A DNA stretch of 64,000 bases. Origin: Candidatus Latescibacterota bacterium. GTDB lineage: Bacteria; Latescibacterota; UBA2968; UBA8231. Below, in pieces: positions 54,306-62,517 of the stretch. The notes below the pieces were generated by a model, which was not told the origin of the DNA, ran no database searches, and worked only from the letters and a program-made list of their open reading frames with translations. The DNA is taken from contig JACPJE010000099.1 in NCBI GenBank assembly GCA_016187725.1, positions 1 to 64,000 on the forward strand. Direction: 5' to 3'. The translations under genes and the position numbers were made by a program. Each line of letters starts with the position of its first letter. Position 1 is the stretch's first letter.

Positions 54306-55151
54306 ATGCCAGAATCCCTGCACGATAGAGAGGATCTCCTCAACCTCTACTTCAACGATATCACCGACTCCAAACCCCTCTCGCGCGAGCGGGAGGTCGA
54401 GTTGGCGGCCCAGATCGAAAAAGGTGATCTGGATGCCCGCGACGAACTGGTGCAGGCCAATCTGCGCTTCGTGGTCGACGTGGCCAAGCACTACCAGAAC
54501 CGCGGTCTCTCCCTCTCCGACCTGATCAGCGCCGGGAACCTGGGCCTGCTGACGGCGGCCGAACGCTTCGACGGGACCCGGGGCTACAAGTTCATCTCCT
54601 ACGCGGTGTGGTGGATCAGGCAATCCATTCTCCAGGCCCTGGCCGAACACGCCCGCACCGTGCGCCTGCCCCTCAACAAGCTGAGCCTGCTGCGGGATAT
54701 CGCCGAAACCGCCCGCCAATTGGGCCAGGGCCGCGAGAGCGAGCCGGACGTGGAGGAGATCGCCGCCCAGCTGGACATCTCCACCAAGGAAGTGGTGGAT
54801 ACCATGCTCAGCGCCCGCTCGGTCTGTTCCCTGGACGAGGCCTTTGAACACGACGACGAGCGCAACCTGCTCGACACCCTGGCCGACACCCGCCAGGAAT
54901 CCCCGGACAGCAGCATCTTGCGCACCTCGGCCAGGGAGCAGGTGGACAAGGTCCTCGACTGTCTGGATGACCGGGAGCGCTATGTCATCCTGCGCTACTT
55001 CGGCCTGGACGGCAACGAAGCCCTGACCCTGGACCAGATAGGAAACCTGTTAGGGGTGACCCGCGAACGCATCCGCCAGATCAAGGAACGGGCCCTGGGC
55101 CGCTTGCGCCACCCCTTGCGCGCCCAGAGCCTCAAAGCCCTGGCAGAGTGA
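54306..55151 (+). CDS. RNA polymerase sigma-70 family factor (RpoD/RpoS-like, no region 1.1)
   Basis: 'DLLNLYFNDITDSKPLSREREVELAAQIEKGD…LVQANLRFVVDVAKHYQNRGLSLSDLISAGNLGLLTAAERFDGTRGYKFISYAVWWIRQSI…LGVTRERIRQIKERALGRLR'. Confidence 0.96.
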   Translation: MPESLHDREDLLNLYFNDITDSKPLSREREVELAAQIEKGDLDARDELVQANLRFVVDVAKHYQNRGLSLSDLISAGNLGLLTAAERFDGTRGYKFISYAVWWIRQSILQALAEHARTVRLPLNKLSLLRDIAETARQLGQGRESEPDVEEIAAQLDISTKEVVDTMLSARSVCSLDEAFEHDDERNLLDTLADTRQESPDSSILRTSAREQVDKVLDCLDDRERYVILRYFGLDGNEALTLDQIGNLLGVTRERIRQIKERALGRLRHPLRAQSLKALAE

Positions 55152-55604
55152 CCGTGCGCCTGCTGGCAGCGCTCCTCCTGCTGGCGCTGCCAGCAGGCGC
55201 GGCACCCTTCTCCCACGCCCTCTTCGACCAGGTGCTGCAAGCGCAGGTCGACCCAGAGGGCTGGGTGGATTACCCTCATCTGAAGATTGTTCGCACTGCC
55301 CTGGAGGCGTACGTGGACAGCCTGGGCAAATCCAGCCCGCGCAGCCATCCTGCCCTTTTCCCCCCCCCAGCACGAACTGGCTTACTGGATCAACGCGTAC
55401 AACGCCTTTGTGCTCAGGGGAGTGATCGATGGGTACCCGGTGTCCCGGGTCGACGAACTGGGGGGCTCGGCTGCCCCCACCCTGATCGATTACCTGCTGC
55501 TCTACCTGCCCGCCACCCAAGCGGACCTGCTGCGCCAGCAACCCGGGATGGAGATCGTCTTCATCCAGTACGACTGGACCCTCAACGACCGACCTGTCAA
55601 GTAA
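55148..55604 (+). pseudogene. DUF547-like secreted protein gene, frameshifted at a C9 tract and probably lacking its centre
   Basis: Frame 1: MTVRLLAALLLLALPAGAAPFSHALFDQVLQAQVDPEGWVDYPHLKIVRTALEAYVDSLGKSSPRSHPALFPP; after losing one C: QHELAYWINAYNAFVLRGVIDGYPV…FIQYDWTLNDRPVK. Confidence 0.7.
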
Positions 55605-56439
55605 AAAAGGGATTGTGGGCCTGCTCCTCGCCGACGGTGGTGGCCGGGCCGTGCCCCGGATAGAGCACCACCCGCTCGTCCAGGCGCAGGATCTTCTCGG
55701 CAATTGAACTCCGCAGGGAGTCATAATCCTTGCGCCGTCTCGTTCCCCCCATGGAGCCGGCGAAGAGCGCGTCGCCCACCAAGGCCACCTGGGAGTGGAC
55801 CAGACAGACCCCGCCTGCAGTGTGCCCCGGGGTGCTGCGCGCCTCAAAGTTGTGCCGGCCCACCGCGAACACCTCCCCCTCGACGATGCTGCCCTCGATC
55901 TTGGTGCGCAGTTCCCCCAGCAAGGGCAGGTCCTCCTTGGCGATCAGGGCCGGCGCCCCGGTGGCCTGGCAGATCTCCGACAGGGCCCCCACGTGATCCC
56001 CGTGCCCGTGGGTGAGCAGCACCAACTCGACCTCCAGCCCGGCATTCTCGATGGCTTTGAGGATCTTCTCCGCGTCGAAGCCCGGGTCGATCACCATCCC
56101 CTTGCTGGTCTCCGTACAGCCGACCAGGTAGCCGTTCACCAGGAAGTCACTGCCCAGCACGAGCATCTCCACGCTCAAGCCCTCCGCCGGCCGGCCGGCC
56201 GGGTAGAGCGGGAAGTACCTCTGCGCAGCGCTGGCCAAGAGTTTTTCGCAGTCCAACCCCAGGCATTGGGCCAGGCGGCGCACCACGGCTTCGTCCGGCG
56301 CCCCTTGACCACTCTCCAGCTGCTCTAGTTCGGCCTGGGTCAGCCCCACCTGCCCAGCGGCCGAAGAGACCGTCAGCTCCTGACCGCGGCGGGCCTTGGC
56401 GACCACGTCGCCGAAGTGATCCTCAAGTTGCATGTACAT
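55597..56439 (-). CDS. XRE-family HTH fused to MBL-fold (glyoxalase II-like) hydrolase
   Basis: N-term 'VSSAAGQVGLTQAELEQLESGQGAPDEAVVRRLAQCLGLDCEKLL'; C-term 'VLLTHGHGDHVGALSEICQATG…STPGHTAGGVCLV…LVGDALFAGSMGG…LYPGHGPATTVGEE'. Confidence 0.9.
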   Translation of the reverse strand: MYMQLEDHFGDVVAKARRGQELTVSSAAGQVGLTQAELEQLESGQGAPDEAVVRRLAQCLGLDCEKLLASAAQRYFPLYPAGRPAEGLSVEMLVLGSDFLVNGYLVGCTETSKGMVIDPGFDAEKILKAIENAGLEVELVLLTHGHGDHVGALSEICQATGAPALIAKEDLPLLGELRTKIEGSIVEGEVFAVGRHNFEARSTPGHTAGGVCLVHSQVALVGDALFAGSMGGTRRRKDYDSLRSSIAEKILRLDERVVLYPGHGPATTVGEEQAHNPFFT

Positions 56440-56449
56440 AGGACACCCT

Positions 56450-57157
56450 TCATTCTGGGAGTGCACTGTCGATGTACTGCTCGAAGCTGGTGTTCCAGCG
56501 GGCCACCACGGCTGCCGGACCGACCAGCTTGAAGAAGAAGGGACCGCGCGGGGCCACGAGAATGGCTCCCAGCATCCGGTACCCCGGCTGAGGAGCATTC
56601 GACCCACCTCCCATGCCCCCGCCGGTATAGGTGCCATTGATGTCCACCAGGGTGGCCCCAATACTGCCCACGGACTTTCCCCAGCGGCGGGCGTGCTCCT
56701 GGGTGGGCTTGCCGTCCGGCTGGGTGAACTGCCCGTACCAGCGGTCGATATTGGCCTCCACCGAACCGCCCTGATCCGGGCCGAAGTAGAAGACCACCAG
56801 GGAGGCATCGCCACTGCCCTGGCCGGGCAGCAGGTATTCGGCCGTGCGCATGGAGCTGGTCGGGGCCGTGGGTTTCCAGCCTTCGGGGAGCACCACGCTC
56901 AGCCCTCCCAGACTGTGGCGCTGGCCGGCTTTCACCTCGATGGCCGCTCCAGTGCCGGCTCCCCCGCCCGGCGCTTCCTGGGTTCCGGCAGCATCCAGCG
57001 GCGGATGGCCGGCTGGCAGTTGGGGTGCCTGTTCAGCATGGCTGGGCAGGGGCTGCATCCCCTTTTCCCGGATCGCCTCCTCTTTTTTCTTGTCGCTGTA
57101 GTTCTGGCTGCAGCCCAGGAGCAGGAGCGCACCGCAGATCCAAGCCTTGCCGAACAT
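56450..57157 (-). CDS. Lipoprotein, hypothetical
   Basis: MFGKAWICGALLLLGCSQNYSDKKK lipobox; 'LSVVLPEGWKPTAPTSSMRTAEYLLPG…SVEANIDRWYGQF' pattern. ATG at 57157. Confidence 0.8.
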   Translation of the reverse strand: MFGKAWICGALLLLGCSQNYSDKKKEEAIREKGMQPLPSHAEQAPQLPAGHPPLDAAGTQEAPGGGAGTGAAIEVKAGQRHSLGGLSVVLPEGWKPTAPTSSMRTAEYLLPGQGSGDASLVVFYFGPDQGGSVEANIDRWYGQFTQPDGKPTQEHARRWGKSVGSIGATLVDINGTYTGGGMGGGSNAPQPGYRMLGAILVAPRGPFFFKLVGPAAVVARWNTSFEQYIDSALPE

Positions 57158-57216
57158 ATCCCCCTCCTCGGTTATCGTCGAAATATACGCGTCCCGTCCC
57201 GGACAATCAATCGGCC

Positions 57217-57783
57217 TCAGCGCCGGCTCTGGCCGGGCACCCACAGCACCTCCTCTCCCCCGCCGGCCCGGCGGGCCATGACAAAGAGCAGATCGGAAAG
57301 CCGGTTGAGGTAGATCAGGGCCTGCCCGTTGACCAGGGTCGCCTGCGCCAGTTTCCAGGCGCACCGCTCGGCCCGCCGGCACACGGTGCGGGCCAGGTGC
57401 AACCAGGCGTTCCCGACCCTGCCTCCCGGCAGCACAAAGCTCTTGAGAGGTGGCAACCCCTCGTTGAACTGGTCGATCTGGGTCTCCAGCCCTTCCACCT
57501 GGAGGGCCGTGATGCGCAGCCGGGTCCCTTCCTCGCCTTCGACCAGGGGCGTGCACAGGTCCGCCCCCAGGTCGAAGAGTTCGTTCTGCACCTGCCTCAA
57601 GATCAGGGCCAGGTCCTCCTCCAGGCCGCCGCTGGACAGGGCCATTCCCAGCACCGCATTCAGTTCATCCACCGTGCCGTAGGCCTCCAGGCGGATATCG
57701 GTCTTGGAGACCCGGGAGTTGTCTCCCAGGCGGGTCTTTCCCCCATCCCCGGTGCGGGTGTAGATACGCGTCAGTCTCACCAT
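57217..57783 (-). CDS. pduO: Cob(I)yrinic acid a,c-diamide adenosyltransferase (PduO/MMAB type)
   Basis: 'MVRLTRIYTRTGDGGKTRLGDNSRVSKTDIRLEAYGTVDELNAVLGMAL…FVLPGGRVGNAWLHLARTVCRRAERCAWKL…YLNRLSDLLFVMAR'. Confidence 0.96.
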   Translation of the reverse strand: MVRLTRIYTRTGDGGKTRLGDNSRVSKTDIRLEAYGTVDELNAVLGMALSSGGLEEDLALILRQVQNELFDLGADLCTPLVEGEEGTRLRITALQVEGLETQIDQFNEGLPPLKSFVLPGGRVGNAWLHLARTVCRRAERCAWKLAQATLVNGQALIYLNRLSDLLFVMARRAGGGEEVLWVPGQSRR

Positions 57784-57793
57784 GCCGGCCTCC

Positions 57794-59194
57794 TCATTTC
57801 AGCAGGAGCAGCTTGCGCGTCTGGTGCCAGTCCCCCAGGCGCAGCTCGACCAGGTAGGGGCCGCTGCCCACCCCTTGTCCGCGGTCGTCGCGGCCGTCCC
57901 ATTCAAGGACATAGGATCCCGCTGACAAGGTTCCGGCCACCAGGCTGCGCACCTGCCGGCCCAGGGCATCGTACACCACCAGCACCACCGGCGCCGCCCC
58001 TTCGCCGACGACCAGGGGGATCAGGGTGTTGGCGTTGAAGGGGTTGGGATAGGCTTCCCCCAACCTGGCCTGGTGCGGGCGGGCCAGGGTCTCCTCTTCG
58101 ACGGCGGTGGGCTGGTTGTCGGCCAGCGCCGCGATGCTCAAAGGCGGCAGCCCCACCGCGATGGGCCCAGCCAGCAGGCGGCCCGTGGCGGCCTCGTACA
58201 CCAGCAGCCCGGCCCGGCCCGGATCGCTGAAGGTTCCCCGGTCGGCCACGACCAGCCTTTCTCCGTCCACTTCCAGATCCGGCGTGTATCCGCTGGAATG
58301 GCCCTCCAGGGGAGGCCCCACCTGGCCGGTAGCCAGATCCACCGGCCGCACACTGTTGCTGAAATCCGCTGCCGAAACCACCGCGTATCCCTGCTGCGGT
58401 GAAACCAGCGCCAGGGCGGTCAGGTCTCCCTGCAGATCGGCTTCGGAGACGGCCAGTCCCAGGCTGCGCCCGGTATCCAGGTCCACCACCTCCACCCCCC
58501 CGTCGGGCACCCCGTACTGGCCGGTCTGCCCGATGTAGAGCCGCGAGCCCAGGGGAATCAGGTTCCCCGGATTGACGCTCTGCAGCCTGAGCCCCTGCAC
58601 CCCTTCCTGGCCGGGGTCCCAGTCCACCACTTGGTCGGTGCGGGTATCCACCGCCACCAGAAAACTCTCACTGGCCACCCAGCCGGCGTCGCGGTCCAGG
58701 CGCTGGCAGGCCACGTAGAGCTGGGTGCCGACCAGCGCCATCTCCGCCAGCTCGGGCAGGCCGTCGCCGTCGGCAAAGGCGCTCAGGTCGATCTCCCCCA
58801 GGGAACTGCCGTCGCGGGGATCGACGATCAGCAGCGAAGTGCTGTTGTTGCGCGAGATATAGGCCTTCTGCGGACTGGCGAACTCGATATCCTGGGGATT
58901 GCTGCCGTTGCCCACCGAAAACTGGAGCAGGGGCGTGGCGGGAGCGGCCGGATCGAGCACCAGGATATTGTCCTGGCCCAGGCGGTTGATGACGTAGACC
59001 AGCCCCTGGTAGTAGCGGACCACGGCATCGCTGTGGATGGTCAGCAGGTCGATGCGGGGCGCCTGGGCGCCTGGCTCCAGCAGGGCGATGCTGCCGGTCT
59101 GGAAATCCGAGGTCAGCACCATCAGCGGGCTCTCCGCGGTGGCCTGGGTGGCCAGCAATGACAGGCACGCGGCCCACGCGAGCATCTTCTCCAC
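57794..59194 (-). CDS. Secreted YncE-like beta-propeller protein with FlgD-Ig C-terminal sorting domain
   Basis: Signal peptide; repeated 'VYVINRLGQDNILVLDP', 'AYISRNNSTSLLIVDPRDGSSLGEIDLSAF', 'LYVACQRLDRD…LVAVDTRTDQVVD'; C-term 'AYPNPFNANTLIPLVV…VLEWDGRDDRGQGVGSGPYLVEL'. Confidence 0.82.
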   Translation of the reverse strand: MEKMLAWAACLSLLATQATAESPLMVLTSDFQTGSIALLEPGAQAPRIDLLTIHSDAVVRYYQGLVYVINRLGQDNILVLDPAAPATPLLQFSVGNGSNPQDIEFASPQKAYISRNNSTSLLIVDPRDGSSLGEIDLSAFADGDGLPELAEMALVGTQLYVACQRLDRDAGWVASESFLVAVDTRTDQVVDWDPGQEGVQGLRLQSVNPGNLIPLGSRLYIGQTGQYGVPDGGVEVVDLDTGRSLGLAVSEADLQGDLTALALVSPQQGYAVVSAADFSNSVRPVDLATGQVGPPLEGHSSGYTPDLEVDGERLVVADRGTFSDPGRAGLLVYEAATGRLLAGPIAVGLPPLSIAALADNQPTAVEEETLARPHQARLGEAYPNPFNANTLIPLVVGEGAAPVVLVVYDALGRQVRSLVAGTLSAGSYVLEWDGRDDRGQGVGSGPYLVELRLGDWHQTRKLLLLK

Positions 59195-59198
59195 GATC

Positions 59199-61445
59199 TC
59201 ACTCCTGTGGTTTGGGGTTGAGTGCAGCTGGATCGCTGCGGATAAAATCCTTCCTGACTGCGAGAAACAAAGACCTGCCTGGCAGGGGGTAGCCCCACAG
59301 GTCTTCGACCTGGTCGCCCCCCAGATTGCGGATCTCCCCGGAGACCTCGTATCCTGCTCCCGGATGCAGGGTCAGTCCCAGGGTGTGAAAGAGCCGGCGG
59401 CTCACCGGCCGCAGGTTGGCCCGGTCCAGGAATTGCCGGCTCTCGCCATTCAGGTCGTAATAGAATTGGCCCGTGCCGAAGGCCACCTCGGCCTTGAAAT
59501 TCAAGCTCTGCCTGGGCGCATTGGGCAGGTCCTTGCCTTTTTCAAAGGGAAAGGGAGAATGGTTGAGGGCCTGCTGGTACGCGTAGTTGCCGCTCAGGCG
59601 CCAGGCGCCCAGACCAGCCTCTCCCCTCAGTTCCAGGCCCCGGACCAGGGCCAGGCCGATGTTGTAGGGCCGGGAAATCTGCTGGGAGTTCTGCACGAAG
59701 CGGATCAGGTCCCTGGTGCTCTTGTGATAGAAGGCCAACTCCAGCAGGCGCAACCCACCGCTTCGATCCGGGGCATAGGACAGGCCGGTATCCCAGTGGA
59801 GGCCGCGCTCACGGCGCAGATCGGTATTGCCGATCACCGCCCCGCGGTCCCCGAAGAGTTCGTAGAAACTGGGGGGGCGCTGGTAGCGGCCCACGTGGGC
59901 CTGCAGATTCCAGCCCCGGGCCAACCGCCATTCCCCCCCTGCCTGGCCTCCCACCATCGCCGTCTCCTTGACCTTTTCCCTCTCTTCCAGGAGCGACAAG
60001 TCCTTGGTGTGGACCAACTGGTCGCGCAGGAACTCCACCTGCCCGCCCAGCACCAGCCGCACCTGGTCCTCCCCCAATTCTACCTCCCCTTCCCCGCCCA
60101 GCAGGCCGCTGTACCGGTGGCTGGAGGGCCACCGGGTCTGGGGCTTCAACAGATCGCGGGGCGCAAAGGACTCCCCCCTCCCCCTGCCCATGAGCGTCAC
60201 CATCCCCCTGGGTCCCCAGAGCAGGTGCAAAGCCCCCTGGACTCCGGCGCCGCGGGTGGTGTTGCGGTGGCGCTGGATGCCGGTGCCCACCTCGCCCTTT
60301 GGGTCCTTGTACCTGTCCTGCTGGAGGGAGTGGTAGGCGGACAGCTCGTAGCTGGTCCCCTTCGAGGCGGGTCCAGACAACTCGACCTGACTCAGGTCCT
60401 GCCAGGTGTCGAAGCGCACCTCATGGGCCTGGTAGTTGCCGATGCCGGGAATCCCCTGGCGGCGCAGATCCAGGGTGTGGTGGGCACGGATGCGGCTCCT
60501 TCCCCAGGGTCTTTCGGCCTTGAGCAAGGATCGCAGTCCGAAAAAGTCGCTGTTGCGGCGCCGGCCCTGCTCATCGTCGGCGAGGTTGTACGGGGTGCCG
60601 TTGTCGTCGCGGAAGGAGAAATCGTTGCGGCTGCCGGTGCCCTCCACCAATCCCAGATAATGCCCCCCCTTCCAGGGGCCGCTCACCGAGCCGCTGGCCT
60701 GCCAGGTGCCAAAGGAGCCATTCATGCCCTGGAGACAGAAGCGGGGATGGGCTGCCGGGGCGCGGGTCTGCAGATTCACCACCCCGCCCAGGCTGTTGCC
60801 GCCGAAGCGGGCCGGCACCGCCCCCCGGTACACCTCGACCCGCTCCACCCCGCCCACCAGGAGCCTGCCCAGGTCCACTCCCCCGCCGATGGCCTGGTTG
60901 AGGGGCACCCCGTCCACCAAGACCTGCACCTGCTCGGCAGTGGAGCCGCGTATCGAAGCAGTGCTGAAACTGCCCAGCCCCCCCTGGCGGCGGATCTGGA
61001 CGCCGGTCGCCTGTTCCAGCAATTCGGGCAGCGAAGAGGGACGCTGTTCCCCCAGGGGTATGCGCTCGACAAAGGCTGAGGTGGGCTTGTCGGTATGGCG
61101 GCGGGCCTCTACCACCATCCCCTCCAGTACCAGGGGCTGGGGCTGCAGGCGGATCAGTACCCGGCCCGGCTCCGCGTCCAGTTCACCCCGGAAGGGCTCG
61201 TAGCCCAGGCGTTCAGCCTCCAGGGGGCAGGCCCCTGGAGGCAAACCCCCAAAGCAGAAGGCCCCGGCCGTGTCGCTGTAGACCTGGCGCACGCCGCCCA
61301 GGGCGGGCTGCGCCTTCAGCCAGACCCCGCCCAGAGGTTCCATGGTGTGCGCATCCACCACCTGCCCGCAGCGCTGGTCCGGAGCGGCGTACCCCTCCAG
61401 GTTGCCCAGCAGGATGGCGATGGCGATGGCGAGTACCCTGTTCAT
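59199..61445 (-). CDS. btuB: TonB-dependent outer-membrane receptor (BtuB-like) with N-terminal CarboxypepD_reg-like domain
   Basis: 'CGQVVDAHTMEPLGGVWLKAQ…YSDTAGAFCFGGLPPG'; plug 'LPELLEQATGVQIRRQGGLGSFSTASIRGSTAEQVQVLVDGVPLNQAIGGGVDLGRLLVGGVERVEVYRGAVPARFGGNSLGGVVNL'. ATG at 61445; preceded by a cobalamin riboswitch. Confidence 0.9.
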   Translation of the reverse strand: MNRVLAIAIAILLGNLEGYAAPDQRCGQVVDAHTMEPLGGVWLKAQPALGGVRQVYSDTAGAFCFGGLPPGACPLEAERLGYEPFRGELDAEPGRVLIRLQPQPLVLEGMVVEARRHTDKPTSAFVERIPLGEQRPSSLPELLEQATGVQIRRQGGLGSFSTASIRGSTAEQVQVLVDGVPLNQAIGGGVDLGRLLVGGVERVEVYRGAVPARFGGNSLGGVVNLQTRAPAAHPRFCLQGMNGSFGTWQASGSVSGPWKGGHYLGLVEGTGSRNDFSFRDDNGTPYNLADDEQGRRRNSDFFGLRSLLKAERPWGRSRIRAHHTLDLRRQGIPGIGNYQAHEVRFDTWQDLSQVELSGPASKGTSYELSAYHSLQQDRYKDPKGEVGTGIQRHRNTTRGAGVQGALHLLWGPRGMVTLMGRGRGESFAPRDLLKPQTRWPSSHRYSGLLGGEGEVELGEDQVRLVLGGQVEFLRDQLVHTKDLSLLEEREKVKETAMVGGQAGGEWRLARGWNLQAHVGRYQRPPSFYELFGDRGAVIGNTDLRRERGLHWDTGLSYAPDRSGGLRLLELAFYHKSTRDLIRFVQNSQQISRPYNIGLALVRGLELRGEAGLGAWRLSGNYAYQQALNHSPFPFEKGKDLPNAPRQSLNFKAEVAFGTGQFYYDLNGESRQFLDRANLRPVSRRLFHTLGLTLHPGAGYEVSGEIRNLGGDQVEDLWGYPLPGRSLFLAVRKDFIRSDPAALNPKPQE

Positions 61446-61663
61446 TCCCCCTCGGTGGTCTGAAATCCGCCTGGGGAGAGGGCAAGGCACAGCGCTGGTG
61501 CCGGCGCTCCCGCGAAGGCAGATCGCTTGACCCGTGGACTCGGAAAGGAGAGGTAGGAGCAGGGGGCGACGAGAAAAAACCTGTACCGGCAACACTGCAC
61601 CGGCTGCCCTCGACCCCTGCTCTCCCGCGAGAGTCCAGGTCGATGCCTGCCCCCATAGGGCAG

Positions 61664-61860
61664 GCGCGGATCGCCGGCAGGTCTTCGGGCTCGCAGGCTT
61701 TGGCGGCATCCACCGCCTCCTACCGGCCGTCGCTTCCCGGTCTGTGGCCAGACCAGTGCTCGATGACGGCTTTCGTTCCTGCTCACCGCTGCGGGGCAGC
61801 CCCGGAATCGCACCGGGTTCCCTTTTCAGCAGCCGTCCAGCGCACTGACTGGGACGGCCG
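61664..61860 (-). ncRNA. Cobalamin (B12) riboswitch
   Basis: Minus strand: AAAAGGGAACCCGGTGCGATTCCGGGGCTGCCCCGCAGCGGTGAGCAGGAACGAAAGCCGTC…GCACTGGTCTGGCCACAGACCGGGAAGCGACGGCCGGTAGGAGG…AGCCTGCGAGCCCGAAGACCTGCCGGCGAT; conserved core, B12 box and P1 closing. Confidence 0.96.
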
Positions 61861-61917
61861 CACCAGCGATATTCGTCAATATACGCATGCCCTCTGGCAT
61901 GCGCCATTCCGGGGGCG

Positions 61918-62493
61918 TCACTGTTGTCTTTGCCGGTAGAGCCGCTGATCCACCACCCCGCTCATCCTGGCAGCATCCAGTCCACCGCCCAGAAAGCGGA
62001 CCACTTCCTGGACCTTGGGACCCGGCTGGGACAGCATGTCGTTGTAGCTCACGTAGAGCACCGAGAAGTTGGCCTGTTCACCGAGCCACTTGCCGATCTC
62101 GTCGAGATGCTTCTGGAAGAGGCGTTTCAGCTCTGCATCCGCCTCTCCCCCGCCGGCCCGCCCCCGGCGCTGGAGCATCTGCTGCTGCGAGGCGAGCACC
62201 TCGTCGAGGTGGCGCAGCATGAAGATCACCCGGTAGCTGTAGGCCTTGGGCAGGTCGCAGAGCAGCCGCGAGATCACCTTGACCGCCCTACCCCTGGCCT
62301 GCTCCAGCCAGCTGGAATCCCGGGCCACCTTCTTCACCTGCTCGAATTCGTAGTACCCGCCCAGATTGTCCTCGTCCGCCTCGCGCTGGCCGTCGGTCAG
62401 CGGTGCCAACCCGCCGGCCTCCAGCATCTTCATCATCATCGAGGTGCCCGAGCGGGGCAGCCCGGAGACGACCACAATCTCGTTTTCCGCCAT
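61918..62493 (-). CDS. Sulfotransferase-like P-loop protein
   Basis: 'IVVVSGLPRSGTSMMMKMLEAGGLAPLTDGQREADEDNLGGYYEFEQVKK' 5'-PSB-like P-loop; 'RVIFMLRHLDEVLASQQQML' 3'-PB-like. Confidence 0.85.
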   Translation of the reverse strand: MAENEIVVVSGLPRSGTSMMMKMLEAGGLAPLTDGQREADEDNLGGYYEFEQVKKVARDSSWLEQARGRAVKVISRLLCDLPKAYSYRVIFMLRHLDEVLASQQQMLQRRGRAGGGEADAELKRLFQKHLDEIGKWLGEQANFSVLYVSYNDMLSQPGPKVQEVVRFLGGGLDAARMSGVVDQRLYRQRQQ

Positions 62494-62517
62494 CCAGTCA
62501 CTCCATTCGCGCGATTT

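Noticed and set aside
59037-61079. 680-aa plus-strand ORF
   Set aside because: Antisense to the TonB-dependent receptor.
61885-61902. gcatgccctctggcatgc palindrome
   Set aside because: Hairpin present but no adjacent T-run; could be a weak terminator or operator, evidence insufficient.
61446-61907. N-terminal extension of ORF 59199..61907
   Set aside because: Runs through the cobalamin riboswitch and its leader; the signal-peptide start at 61445 is far better supported.
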